Of a DNA stretch of 42,908 bases, positions 1-7,731 are shown piece after piece. A program made the translations under genes and the position numbers. The stretch lies in assembly GCA_026989455.1 (NCBI GenBank), contig JALSJH010000081.1, forward strand, positions 1 to 42,908, given 5' to 3'. Every line of letters begins with the position of its first letter. Positions within the stretch are counted from its first letter, which is position 1. The stretch is from Chromatiales bacterium. GTDB taxonomy: Bacteria > Pseudomonadota > Gammaproteobacteria > RBG-16-57-12. The notes beneath the pieces are model-generated. The model saw nothing but the letters and a program-made list of their open reading frames with translations, was not told the DNA's origin and ran no database searches.

Positions 1-42
1 GTATGGGGAGGCATACGGCGCTATTATTTTGTACAGTATGGA

Positions 43-62
43 TTCCCACGAGATCGTGGGAA
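43..62. repeat. REP-like palindrome, copy 1
   Basis: Perfect 9-bp inverted repeat TTCCCACGA-GA-TCGTGGGAA about 25 bp beyond the stop of the first VPLPA-CTERM gene. No T-tract follows on either strand, so it is not a canonical terminator. It resembles the widespread proteobacterial TTCCCACG...CGTGGGAA extragenic palindromes. Confidence 0.6.
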
Positions 63-85
63 CCAGAAAACAACACAGCCACCCA

Positions 86-754
86 TCAGCTACGCCGTCT
101 TCTAACACCGGCAATACCCACCAAGCCTGCGGCCAACAACAATAAAACAGCAGGTGCAGGTACTGGAGCAGCGCCTACATCGCCAGTGCGTACAGCCCAG
201 GCATATATCTCACTGACCTTATGACCGTCAAACTGGGCACCGCCAGCAAGAAGAAAATGCCACGCGTAATCGGTGGTATTGAACGAAGATTCGGTACCTG
301 ACCAATAGAAAAAACCTTGAATGTTATCAAAAAGTGTAAGCTGGGGTGCTGTGCTACTGAAGATCGTATCCCCTACAGAAAGGCCTAACTCCTCATAAAA
401 GAGATACCCCAACTCTGTACCAGTACAGTTTGCTCCTTCACAATTATCATCTGCACTAAACAGACGCCAATCATCATAACCGCCGTAGTTCAGGCCTGCA
501 GCCCAGTTCATGGCAGCATCCCAGCCCATACGACCATCCGCAAAAATATTATCTGTAGAGTTACCATTATCTACCGCATTAGCCGCTGCATAGCCCGAGG
601 TAACAGCATAATTAGCATCTGCCAGCCATGTGATGTTTTGATCTGTGTCATAGATCATGCCATTACCACGATCAATAAGTAGGGCGTTGGCGCTGGTGGA
701 AACCCCCAAGCCTAAAACCACAGCGGTGAAAAATCCGGCTACTTTTGTTTTCAT
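86..754 (-). CDS. Lcl/DUF1566-like exported protein with VPLPA-CTERM sorting tail (copy 1)
   Basis: A 222-aa secreted protein. Residues 1-24 form a signal peptide ending at an Ala-Asn-Ala type site. The middle (about 28-190) has the pattern of the Lcl C-terminal/DUF1566 domain: a start like LIDRGNGMIYDTDQNITWL, a GYDDWRLFSADD stretch matching the usual DWRLP motif, YWSGTE, and a final YAWAVRTGD. The C-terminus has the three parts of a VPLPA/PEP-CTERM signal: VPAPA, a hydrophobic helix, and an RRRR cluster. By family knowledge such tails are recognised by an exosortase. The ATG is preceded by AGGGAT at good spacing. The neighbouring paralogue (891-1559) is upstream in the transcription direction. 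Ligand and biological role are unknown. Confidence 0.85.
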   Translation of the reverse strand: MKTKVAGFFTAVVLGLGVSTSANALLIDRGNGMIYDTDQNITWLADANYAVTSGYAAANAVDNGNSTDNIFADGRMGWDAAMNWAAGLNYGGYDDWRLFSADDNCEGANCTGTELGYLFYEELGLSVGDTIFSSTAPQLTLFDNIQGFFYWSGTESSFNTTDYAWHFLLAGGAQFDGHKVSEIYAWAVRTGDVGAAPVPAPAVLLLLAAGLVGIAGVRRRRS

Positions 755-794
755 TTTTTATCCCTAATTGGCGTTTAATTGATTATTACTCATC

Positions 795-867
795 CCCACG
801 CTCCCGCGTAGGGTCGCATACGGCGCTATTATTTTGTGCAGCATCGATTCCCACGAGATCGTGGGAA
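795..867. repeat. REP-like palindromes between the duplicated genes
   Basis: Two short palindromes lie between the tandem genes: CCCACGCTCCCGCGTAGGG (795-812), and the second copy of TTCCCACGAGATCGTGGGAA (848-867), which matches 43-62. Only the second one is part of the duplicated unit. They look like REP-type extragenic palindromes. Confidence 0.55.
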
Positions 868-890
868 CCAGAAAACAACACAGCCACCCA

Positions 891-1559
891 TCAGCTACGC
901 CGTCTTCTAACACCTGCAATACCCACTAAGCCTGCCGCAAGCAACAGTAGTACTGCTGGCGCAGGCACTGGAGCAGCGCCGACATCGCCGGTGCGGACGG
1001 CCCAAGCAAAAAATTCAGCACTTTTCCCACCGGTGAACTGAGCACCAAAGCCTGCGAGGAAGTGCCACGAAAAGTCAGTATCGAGCGTATATTCAGTACC
1101 AGACCAATAGAAGCGGGATTGAATATTATCAAAAAACGCAAGCTCAGGGGCTGTGCTGTTGGACATCGACTCTCCTACAGAGAGACCGAGTTCCTCATAA
1201 AATAGATGCCCCAGTTCAGTACCAATACAGTTTCCCCCTACACAATTATCATCCGCACTAAACAGACGCCAATCATCATAACCACCGTAGTTCAGGCCTG
1301 CAGCCCAACTCATCGCCGCGTCCCAGCCCATACGACCATCCGCAAAGATATTATCTGTTGCTGTGTCACCGTTATCCACTGCATTTACCGCTGCATATCC
1401 TGAAGTAACAGCATAATTAGCATCTGCCAGCCATGTGATGTTTTGATCTGTGTCATAGATCATGCCATTACCACGATCAATAAGTAAGGCGTTGGCGCTG
1501 GTGGAAGCCCCCAAGCCTAGAACCATAGTGATAAATAATCCGGCTACTTTTGTTTTCAT
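891..1559 (-). CDS. Lcl/DUF1566-like exported protein with VPLPA-CTERM sorting tail (copy 2)
   Basis: A 222-aa paralogue of the protein at 86-754 with the same architecture: signal peptide, Lcl/DUF1566-like domain and a VPAPA-helix-RRRRS tail. The first 45 residues and last 35 residues are almost identical to copy 1. Residues about 120-190 differ strongly (for example VGESMSNSTAPELAFF against VGDTIFSSTAPQLTLF). The domain is expected to adopt a C-type-lectin-like fold, in which such surface segments commonly bind ligand. The RBS and leader are identical to copy 1. The upstream region (1560-1690) also contains the terminator of the cytochrome gene behind it, so this pair probably has its own promoter there, although I could not identify one confidently. 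Confidence 0.85.
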   Translation of the reverse strand: MKTKVAGLFITMVLGLGASTSANALLIDRGNGMIYDTDQNITWLADANYAVTSGYAAVNAVDNGDTATDNIFADGRMGWDAAMSWAAGLNYGGYDDWRLFSADDNCVGGNCIGTELGHLFYEELGLSVGESMSNSTAPELAFFDNIQSRFYWSGTEYTLDTDFSWHFLAGFGAQFTGGKSAEFFAWAVRTGDVGAAPVPAPAVLLLLAAGLVGIAGVRRRRS

Positions 1560-1641
1560 TTTTTATCCCTAATTGGCGTTTAATTGATTTTTTCTCTCAT
1601 TGTTTCCACGCGACTCATATTTGTGAGGCAACAACCACAGC

Positions 1642-1668
1642 AAAAAACCCCGAAAATCCGAGGTTTTA
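1642..1668 (-). terminator. intrinsic terminator of the first five-haem cytochrome gene
   Basis: Read on the minus strand: AAAACCTCG-GATTTT-CGGGGTTTT followed by further T residues, 24 nt past the cytochrome stop. The stem has 9 pairs including one G-U. Confidence 0.75.
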
Positions 1669-1691
1669 ATCGAACAAAAAATATTCTCAGC

Positions 1692-2654
1692 CTACTTTAT
1701 ATGACAAGTCAGGCAGAGCGCGCTGCCCGCATTGCTTACTCGCAGAAAACTCGGAATAAATTCGACATTAGCGGCATCCGGCACGCCGTGGGGGTCATGA
1801 CAGGAGGCACACTCCACCTCGAAACCATCTCCTGAGTCATAAACGCGGATCTCATATATATCTGCCCGGCCATTGCCATCATCAAAAAAGGCCAGCTGCC
1901 CCGGCACTTCAATGTCCATCGGACTAAAATCAGCCCACGAAGAGAATGCGGTAGGGTACAATATACCAACCGGGTGGTCATCTCGCAGATCAACAACCGA
2001 AGAGTCTAGATAAAATTTCAAACGAATATCAGTAGCCTCGCTATTGAGCACACCACCAATAACAAAATTATTAAAATCTCCTGGTGAAGCATCAGTGGGA
2101 GAGTTGTGGCACAATGTACAGTCAGCTAGACTCCCGTGTTCGTAGGTTCGTATTGACCACGTCGCTAAGAAATCCGTATTTACCGATTCTTCCTGAGCCT
2201 GCATGTACATTCCTGAACCCGGCATATTGATAATAGAGTCAATTGCAGTCACACCATCATGGCAGGAGAGACAGGTCAGCGAAGCAGGGCCAGGGTGTGT
2301 TACATTCTGCTCACCCGCAAGCCCCAGTGTGGTCGGTGTATTATATAATTCGTAGTTCAAGCCCATGTTAACTGTTCTATTCCACAGTGGCATACCCAAC
2401 CCCCCCGTAGAGTTGTTGGCTCCATGCGGAGTATGGCAATACACACACACCTGATTATAATCATTACGGCGTATTTCCATCGTCAAACGATTTGCAGCAT
2501 CAAGGTAACTCACACTTATGTTGTGTCGTGTACCCGTAATACCATCAACAACAAGATTGCTAGCCTTTGTACTAGAACTCCAGCCATCGGCCAGTGCGAC
2601 AGAAACAATGCCTTGTATGGAAATTAATATAGCCAGCCAACTCACTCTCTTCAT
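1692..2654 (-). CDS. periplasmic five-haem c-type cytochrome (doubled-CXXCH type), copy 1
   Basis: About 320 aa from the chosen start. Five CXXCH haem-binding motifs are visible: CVYCH, CLSCH, CTLCH, CASCH and CLTCH. Two of them read CxxCHxPHG, typical of the doubled-CXXCH families, and the last lies four residues from the C-terminus. An N-terminal Sec signal (MKRVSWLAILISIQ, then ALADG) places it in the periplasm. The ORF track begins further upstream at 2735, but the ATG at 2654 has a GAGGGAG Shine-Dalgarno and begins the signal peptide directly, so it is the better start. An electron-carrier or respiratory role is expected from the family; its partner is not in the window. A close paralogue lies immediately upstream (2966-3937). 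Confidence 0.88.
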   Translation of the reverse strand: MKRVSWLAILISIQGIVSVALADGWSSSTKASNLVVDGITGTRHNISVSYLDAANRLTMEIRRNDYNQVCVYCHTPHGANNSTGGLGMPLWNRTVNMGLNYELYNTPTTLGLAGEQNVTHPGPASLTCLSCHDGVTAIDSIINMPGSGMYMQAQEESVNTDFLATWSIRTYEHGSLADCTLCHNSPTDASPGDFNNFVIGGVLNSEATDIRLKFYLDSSVVDLRDDHPVGILYPTAFSSWADFSPMDIEVPGQLAFFDDGNGRADIYEIRVYDSGDGFEVECASCHDPHGVPDAANVEFIPSFLRVSNAGSALCLTCHIK

Positions 2655-2965
2655 TACTACTCCCTCATGACAAAGCCACCTTATACAGAATCTCCAGCTA
2701 AACCTGAGCATCTCACGATACAACAACAGAAGCACAAAGGCGCTTTGAATAGCTCAAAGTCACCTCCTAAATCGCCTGAAACCCAGTAAGTACATCAGAG
2801 ACTTGAAACAGCCTTACTGCCCCAAATAGCAAGGCACTCTACTTGCAACCTTACTCGCTCTCCTCCACTTACAGCCCTTAATCACCCATCCATTAAAGAA
2901 AATAAACAACTCAAAAAAAACCCCGACAAATCGGGGCTCCAATCAAAAAGATGGTTATTCAAGAC
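2655..2965. other. intergenic region between the duplicated cytochrome genes
   Basis: A gap of 311 bp with no convincing ORF. It holds the terminator of the upstream cytochrome (2913-2937) and an inverted repeat CTTTGA-N5-TCAAAG at 2743-2759, about 90 bp upstream of the next start codon, which could be an operator. The promoter of the downstream cytochrome should lie here, but no strong -35/-10 pair was found. Confidence 0.5.
2913..2937 (-). terminator. intrinsic terminator of the second cytochrome gene
   Basis: On the minus strand: CCCCGA-TTTG-TCGGGG followed by eight T residues, about 30 nt after the stop at 2966. Confidence 0.88.
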
Positions 2966-3937
2966 CTACTTAATATGACAGGCCAGACAAAGCGCACTAC
3001 TCTCATTACTTACGCGCAAGAAGCTTGGAATAAATTCATCATTAGCCGCATTTGGAACGCCATGAGGATCATGGCAGGAGGCACATTCCACCTCAAAACC
3101 ACCATCCCCTGAATCATAAACACGGATTTCGTGCTTATCTGCCCGACCATTGCCATCGTCAAAAAACGCATAACGCCCAGGAATTTCAACATTCATCTGC
3201 TCGAAGTCAACCCATGCTTGACTAGTAAGGGCCGTAGGGTAGCGTACACCCACCGGGTGATCATCCCTCAAGTCAACAACCGAAGAGTCCAGGTCAAACT
3301 TAAAAGAAATATCAGTAGCCTCACTATTGAGAACACCACCTATAACAAAGTTCGTAAAATCTCCTGGCGAAGCGCCAGAAGGCGCATTGTGGCACAGCGT
3401 ACAACCTGCCAGACTCATATGCTCTAAGGTATCTGTTGACCATGTCGCCAAGAAACCCATGTCTACCGATTCTTCCTGAGACTGCATGTACATTCCTGAA
3501 CCCGGCATATTGATAATTGAGTCGATTGCAGTAACGCCATCGTGACAAGAGAGGCAAGTCAACGAAGCAGGGCCAGGGTGTGTCACGGCCTGTTCCCCTG
3601 CCAGCCCCAGCGTGGTCGGTATATTGTATAGTTCGTAGTCTAAGGTCATATTAACCGTCCTGTTCCACAGCGGCATACCCAAGCCTCCCGCAGAGTTATT
3701 AGCTCCATGTGGAGTATGGCAATACACACACACCTCACCATAATCATTACGGCGTATCCTCATCGTAGCCCGGTTTGCAGGCGTAAGATAACTCATACTC
3801 ATGTTGTGGCGCGTCCCCGCAATACCGTCAGCAGGATTATTACTAGCCGCTGTCGGCCCCCAACCATCCGCATGAGCCATTGAGACAGCCCCCTGCGCAA
3901 CAATAACCGCTAAAGCTAACCAACTCGCTCTCTTCAT
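2966..3937 (-). CDS. periplasmic five-haem c-type cytochrome (doubled-CXXCH type), copy 2
   Basis: A 323-aa paralogue of 1692-2654 with five CXXCH motifs in the same positions (CVYCH, CLSCH, CTLCH, CASCH, CLACH) and long identical blocks such as MPLWNRTVNM and INMPGSGMYMQ. The signal peptide runs MKRASWLALAVIV to AHADG. The ORF track starts at a TTG (3952). The ATG at 3937 fits better because GAGGGA stands at the right spacing and the signal peptide starts there. The gene has its own strong terminator, so the two copies are probably separate transcripts. The five covalent c-type haems are predicted from the motifs; substrate and redox partner are not evident. Confidence 0.88.
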   Translation of the reverse strand: MKRASWLALAVIVAQGAVSMAHADGWGPTAASNNPADGIAGTRHNMSMSYLTPANRATMRIRRNDYGEVCVYCHTPHGANNSAGGLGMPLWNRTVNMTLDYELYNIPTTLGLAGEQAVTHPGPASLTCLSCHDGVTAIDSIINMPGSGMYMQSQEESVDMGFLATWSTDTLEHMSLAGCTLCHNAPSGASPGDFTNFVIGGVLNSEATDISFKFDLDSSVVDLRDDHPVGVRYPTALTSQAWVDFEQMNVEIPGRYAFFDDGNGRADKHEIRVYDSGDGGFEVECASCHDPHGVPNAANDEFIPSFLRVSNESSALCLACHIK

Positions 3938-4063
3938 CACTTTATCCCTCAAGACTCAAGATTATCGTACAGGCTATCCCGCCAAGCCCCAATACTTTGC
4001 GTTACAATAACAAAAGCTTAGCCAAAAATCACCAACAATTTTTATACCAAATTAGATCTTACG

Positions 4064-4555
4064 CTACTCAGCTACCGCTTGATTGGCACTGTAGCTCGCT
4101 TCGATATAAATTCCGCCCAAATCGCTGTCAAAGGGGACGAGCCATACATTGCTGCCGGTTTTATGTTCAATGTGATAATCATGACCCACTACCACTACGG
4201 GAAGTGAGAGTGACAGCTCACTACCCCCTTCATCCAGGCTGTTTTTAGCGGCACCCACTACCATGTTGGCGATCTCACCGGCCAAATCGGCGATAATCGG
4301 GTTTTCTGCGTCAATCTCCATGCCCTGCAACATCCGCTGGGCAATGACGACAATGACCGCCTTTGGGAAGATAAGGGCGACTGAAAAATGTATCTCTTCA
4401 CTATTTAGGGAGACGACTGCGGTAATCGCATCATTGATCAACACCTGGTTACCCTGTTTTTCACGGGCATCCCCCGCGACTGCCTGAATACTGCCCATGG
4501 AGGCTAATATATCGGGAAGCGCCTGTGTAACAGCCTGCAGATACTCATGATTCAT
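4064..4555 (-). CDS. cheX: CheX-like chemotaxis phosphatase
   Basis: A 163-aa cytosolic protein matching the CheC/CheX phosphatase family. The signature ExxN helix is present as GEIANMVVGAAKN (residues about 91-103), preceded by MLQGMEIDAENPIIADLAGE, which is typical of CheX. Family members dephosphorylate CheY-P or act as stand-alone phosphatase modules. No cheA, cheY or cheW is adjacent; the nearest chemotaxis gene is the chemoreceptor at 7732. The start follows a GAGAG sequence with suitable spacing. The upstream intergenic region contains the two repeat elements A1 and B1, so regulation cannot be read. No clear terminator was found between this gene and the cytochrome downstream. Confidence 0.8.
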   Translation of the reverse strand: MNHEYLQAVTQALPDILASMGSIQAVAGDAREKQGNQVLINDAITAVVSLNSEEIHFSVALIFPKAVIVVIAQRMLQGMEIDAENPIIADLAGEIANMVVGAAKNSLDEGGSELSLSLPVVVVGHDYHIEHKTGSNVWLVPFDSDLGGIYIEASYSANQAVAE

Positions 4556-4588
4556 ATCGGCTCTCGTAGATAAAAATTTAGTTTACTT

Positions 4589-4741
4589 GAAGGATGTCAT
4601 GAATGTTTTATGCTGTCTGAAATCGTCCTCATTTATCCCGAAAATAACACCAATAGAACAACTATTACTGCGCATTTCGGAACAAATGAGAACAATTTCT
4701 TCTCAGCCTAAACTCATCCAGACTTAACCTAGAGCTTCTTA
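4589..4741. repeat. fold-back repeat family A, copy A1 (deleted left end)
   Basis: Matches the other family A copies through the core (CTCATTTATCCCGAAAAT, GCGCATTTCGGAACAAATGA, TCTCAGCCTAAACTCATCCA). The left terminus lacks about 12 bp of the terminal repeat (AAGGA runs straight into TGTCATGAATG), and the right terminus is diverged, which suggests an old copy. Non-coding. Confidence 0.85.
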
Positions 4742-4830
4742 AACAAGACTAACATACAATCGCAGCCCAAAGTGTGACTACCGAGATAAAATATACCCTG
4801 TGTCTAGCGCTACTTCTTGCTCTCATTTGC

Positions 4831-4973
4831 GGTAACTACTCAGCGTATTCATCTTTTTCCTCAACGCTTCGTTATTTTCGCACTTAAATCGGTTACATAT
4901 TCCCTATATACTCCCTCTTTGCGTGCGAAAACGCCTCGATTTGAAGCAAAATATAAACACGCTGAATAACTAC
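4831..4973. repeat. fold-back repeat family B, copy B1
   Basis: 143 bp bounded by GGTAACTACTCAGCGTATTCA and the imperfect inverted copy AACACGCTGAATAACTAC. It is homologous along its full length to 7501-7644 and, inverted, to 25920-26062. The arms can pair over about 50 nt, giving a long hairpin. It lies just upstream of the rsd promoter and contains no ORF likely to be translated. Confidence 0.88.
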
Positions 4974-4987
4974 ACTTTGTGAAACAC

Positions 4988-5016
4988 TTCACACATTGCC
5001 GTTTAGCCCGTAGAAT
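4988..5016 (+). promoter_or_regulatory. sigma-70-type promoter of rsd
   Basis: TTCACA (5/6 to TTGACA), a 17-bp spacer and TAGAAT (5/6 to TATAAT) end 48 bp before the rsd ATG. Spacing and match are close to ideal. It begins 15 bp downstream of repeat B1. Confidence 0.7.
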
Positions 5017-5064
5017 GGCACGATATTTTCCTGCTGAGCACCGTAGAAGGTAACCAAATAGACT

Positions 5065-5520
5065 ATGACAATTCAAACTGATAACGCAGAGCGCCGTGGA
5101 CAATCTTACCATCTCATTGATGAACTCATGACGCTGCGCACCGAGATGCTAGCGCAGTACAGCATGCTGGGCGCTGCACGCCCTTTTGAGAAAGATGCTG
5201 AGACCATTACCGCCATTCAGGATTTTTGCCAGGCACTGGTAGATTATACTGCCGATGCTCACTTTAGCCTCTATCGCTTTATCTCTGAAGGGAAAGAGCG
5301 CCGCTCTGGCGTGCTGAGTGTTGCTAATGAGATATACCCAAAAATCTCCGAAACCACCGGCATTATCATTGCGTTTAATGACAAATATGATAATCAAAAG
5401 CATTGTGAAGAGTCGCTCGGCATGTTGGAGCAAGATCTCTCTTATATTGGCGAAATTCTGGCCGATCGTATCGAAAATGAAGATAGCCTGATTGCAGCGC
5501 TGCGCTCTGATCGCAAATAA
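5065..5520 (+). CDS. rsd: Rsd/AlgQ family regulator of sigma D
   Basis: A 151-aa protein resembling Rsd/AlgQ. The core segment DFCQALVDYTADAHFSLYRF (about residues 51-70) closely follows the family's DFCQ-LVDY-SAGHFS pattern, and LSYIGEILADRIENEDSLI fits its conserved C-terminal part. In E. coli, Rsd binds the housekeeping sigma factor and sequesters it, shifting RNA polymerase toward alternative sigma factors, and it also interacts with SpoT; AlgQ affects alginate and siderophore genes in pseudomonads. A good promoter precedes the gene (4988-5016). The Shine-Dalgarno (AGAAGG) is rather far from the ATG. slt follows after 33 bp and may be co-transcribed. Name based on remembered family patterns, not a search. 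Confidence 0.82.
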   Translation: MTIQTDNAERRGQSYHLIDELMTLRTEMLAQYSMLGAARPFEKDAETITAIQDFCQALVDYTADAHFSLYRFISEGKERRSGVLSVANEIYPKISETTGIIIAFNDKYDNQKHCEESLGMLEQDLSYIGEILADRIENEDSLIAALRSDRK

Positions 5521-5553
5521 CAGACCCTCGACAACCGGGCCATCTATCTAGCT

Positions 5554-7500
5554 ATGCTATTGTCCGCACAGATAGTAATAGCCCTTCTGCTGTTTTGCGC
5601 AACTTATGCGGGGGCCAGCCTCCCCGCTAGCCAGCAGAGTGACTACAGCCACCAACGGCTGCTCTTCTTGGAAGCTGAAAGATTACTACAAAACAGTAAG
5701 CGCTCGCAGTTCCAAAATCATTTAAAACAGCTTGAAAACTACCCACTACTCCCCTACCTGATTTACGCCGACTACAAAAAACGACTGGACTATATTTCGC
5801 ACCAGCAAATCGACTCATTCAATCAGCGTTTTAGTGATACGCCACTCGCTAAGCGGCTAAGCCGCCAGTGGTTAATCAACTTGGCCGAAAAGCGACGCTG
5901 GCAGGATTTTCTCGAACACTACCCGGGTCGTGGTGATGCTGCATTAGAGTGTTACTATTTACGCGCCCTTTATCACTCCGATAAAAAAGAGCAAGCGTTA
6001 TCCTACGTTGCACCACTCTGGATGGTGGGAAAATCTCAACCCAAAGCGTGTGATTCACTGTTTCTCACCTGGTTGGACTCCCGCCACTTCAAGCCGGAAA
6101 TGGCCTGGCAGCGCTTTCAACTGGCCATGGAGAACGGCAAATATCGTCTTGCACGCTATCTGATTCGTCTAACCGAAGGTGAGCAGCAACAGCTCGCAAA
6201 ACAGTGGTATCAACTGCGCAGCCAGCCGGAAAAGATCAACACCTTTAAACTGACGCAGCAACCACCGGCACTGGCCCGCACTATTGTACGCTTTGGCATC
6301 AAACGGCTGGCTCGCTACGATGCCACTCTCGCCTGGAAAAGCTGGAAAAGTTTATCTCCAAAATATGATTTCAACGCCAAAGAGATAACCCATATCGAAC
6401 GCAATCTAGCGCTGGCCAGTCTGCTACAGAAAGAGGCTATCGATCGCCCTAAATTGGTACAGGTAATTAGTGCCAGCGGAAATAGTGACCTTCAAGCGCG
6501 GCGTATTCGTGCCGCGTTGACTGTGGGTGACTGGCAGGCTGTGCAAAACTGGTTACCGCGCCTTAGCCCACAACAGCAAGCAGAGCCGCGCTGGGAGTAT
6601 TGGTCAATACGTGCCGCAGAGGCATTGGCAACCGAGCGAAAAGAGATCACACTCACTCGCTATGCCAAACTGGCACAACAGCGACACTACTACGCTTTCC
6701 TTGCGGCTGACAAAATAGCCGCCCCGTATCAGCTCAGCGATCAAAAAATAGTCTCGGATGAGACTGAGGTGGCCGCCCTGCACGCTATTCCTGCTTTTAT
6801 ACGCGCCAGAGAGCTATTTTTATTGAACCGCGTGGTCGATGCGCGCCGTGAATGGCGCTTCGCCACACAACAGATGAATACCCAGCAACTGGCTCAAGCC
6901 GCTAAATTAGCTGACGAGTGGGGCTGGCACGACCGCGCCATACACACCGTGGCACAAACACCTTATCGTGATGATCTTGAGTTACGCTTTCCACTGCCCC
7001 ATCGACAACAGGTTATCAGTGAAGCGGAACGACATGAAATTGACCCGGCCTGGGTAATGGCGGTGATCCGACAAGAGAGCGCCTTTATGAAAGATGCTCG
7101 CTCCAGTCGTGGTGCATTAGGTCTAATGCAGATCATGCCGCGCACCGGACGTGAAATTGGCCGACTACTCAACAACCCGCTGCGCAACACCGCCAACCTG
7201 CTACAGAGCGACCTTAATATTAAATTTGGCGCAGCTTATTTAAGGCGCAACCTCAATCGGCTGCAAAATAATCTGGTATCGGCCACCGCCGCTTACAATG
7301 CGGGCTATGGCAATGTGCGAAAATGGCTACCTGAGGAGAGTGAAATCGAGGCAGACCGCTGGGTAGAGACCATTCGCTTTAATGAAACCCGACACTATGT
7401 GCAAAATATCATGGCTTATGCGGCCATCTACGATCAACGCCTCAACCGCCCCACCATCCGCCTCAGCGAACGTATGCCTGCCATCCAGCCAAAACCCTGA
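5554..7500 (+). CDS. slt: soluble lytic murein transglycosylase (Slt70 type)
   Basis: 648 aa, the usual length for Slt70. An N-terminal signal peptide (MLLSAQIVIALLLFCATYAGA) exports it to the periplasm. A long alpha-helical superhelical region fills residues about 30-470, and the catalytic SLT domain spans about 485-610. It shows the catalytic Glu in IRQESAFM (about residue 507), GLMQIMP, and AAYNAGYGNVRKW. It cleaves the MurNAc-GlcNAc bond of peptidoglycan with formation of 1,6-anhydroMurNAc, acting in cell-wall turnover and recycling. The final TGA is part of a CTGA sequence duplicated on the far side of repeat B2, so the element inserted directly at the stop codon. The Shine-Dalgarno is weak, and translation may partly depend on rsd. 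Confidence 0.93.
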   Translation: MLLSAQIVIALLLFCATYAGASLPASQQSDYSHQRLLFLEAERLLQNSKRSQFQNHLKQLENYPLLPYLIYADYKKRLDYISHQQIDSFNQRFSDTPLAKRLSRQWLINLAEKRRWQDFLEHYPGRGDAALECYYLRALYHSDKKEQALSYVAPLWMVGKSQPKACDSLFLTWLDSRHFKPEMAWQRFQLAMENGKYRLARYLIRLTEGEQQQLAKQWYQLRSQPEKINTFKLTQQPPALARTIVRFGIKRLARYDATLAWKSWKSLSPKYDFNAKEITHIERNLALASLLQKEAIDRPKLVQVISASGNSDLQARRIRAALTVGDWQAVQNWLPRLSPQQQAEPRWEYWSIRAAEALATERKEITLTRYAKLAQQRHYYAFLAADKIAAPYQLSDQKIVSDETEVAALHAIPAFIRARELFLLNRVVDARREWRFATQQMNTQQLAQAAKLADEWGWHDRAIHTVAQTPYRDDLELRFPLPHRQQVISEAERHEIDPAWVMAVIRQESAFMKDARSSRGALGLMQIMPRTGREIGRLLNNPLRNTANLLQSDLNIKFGAAYLRRNLNRLQNNLVSATAAYNAGYGNVRKWLPEESEIEADRWVETIRFNETRHYVQNIMAYAAIYDQRLNRPTIRLSERMPAIQPKP

Positions 7501-7644
7501 GGTAACTACTCGGCGTATTCATCTTTTGCCCCAACTCTTCGTTATTTTCGTACTCAATTCGGCCACATACTCCCTATATGCTCCCTCTTTCCGTGCGGAA
7601 ATGCCTCGATTTGAGGCAAAATATAAACACGCTGAGCGGTTACC
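7501..7644. repeat. fold-back repeat family B, copy B2, with 4-bp flanking duplication
   Basis: 144 bp from GGTAACTACTCGGCG to CGCTGAGCGGTTACC, beginning immediately after the slt stop codon. The sequence CTGA occurs directly at both sides (7497-7500 and 7645-7648), consistent with a 4-bp target-site duplication. The arms are complementary along most of the element. Confidence 0.9.
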
Positions 7645-7731
7645 CTGAATAACAAAAAACGCCAACGCCTCAAGCTTATTTTTTTTTGTCCGACACGACA
7701 CTCATACGAGAAAACAAGCCAGGGCCAAAGA

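Larger units (their letters stand above)
11..1591. repeat. tandem duplication, unit about 776 bp, offset 805 bp
   Basis: Positions 11-786 and 816-1591 are homologous copies of one unit containing a gene, its leader and its 3' flank. Stops (86 and 891) and starts (754 and 1559) are both offset by exactly 805 bp. Identity is very high at both ends (3' flank plus gene 3' end; leader plus signal-peptide half) and clearly lower in the middle, with compensating single-codon indels. This looks like tandem gene duplication followed by uneven divergence or end-biased gene conversion. Confidence 0.9.

Noticed and set aside
1-85. Intrinsic terminator for the first VPLPA-CTERM gene at the 43-62 palindrome
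   Set aside because: A good stem exists but no T-tract follows on the minus strand; it fits REP-like palindromes better.
86-1559. Diversity-generating retroelement with the Lcl-like genes as targets
   Set aside because: No reverse transcriptase or template repeat in the window, and differences between the copies are not restricted to adenines and include indels.
4861-5112. 83-aa minus-strand ORF and similar ORFs at 7519-7701 and 7554-7811
   Set aside because: They run through family B repeats and into promoter or neighbouring coding sequence; the similarity between them reflects the repeat, not a protein family.
7645-7731. Flagellar sigma-28 promoter for the chemoreceptor gene
   Set aside because: No TAAA-N15-GCCGATAA-like sequence; only an isolated T-tract is visible.
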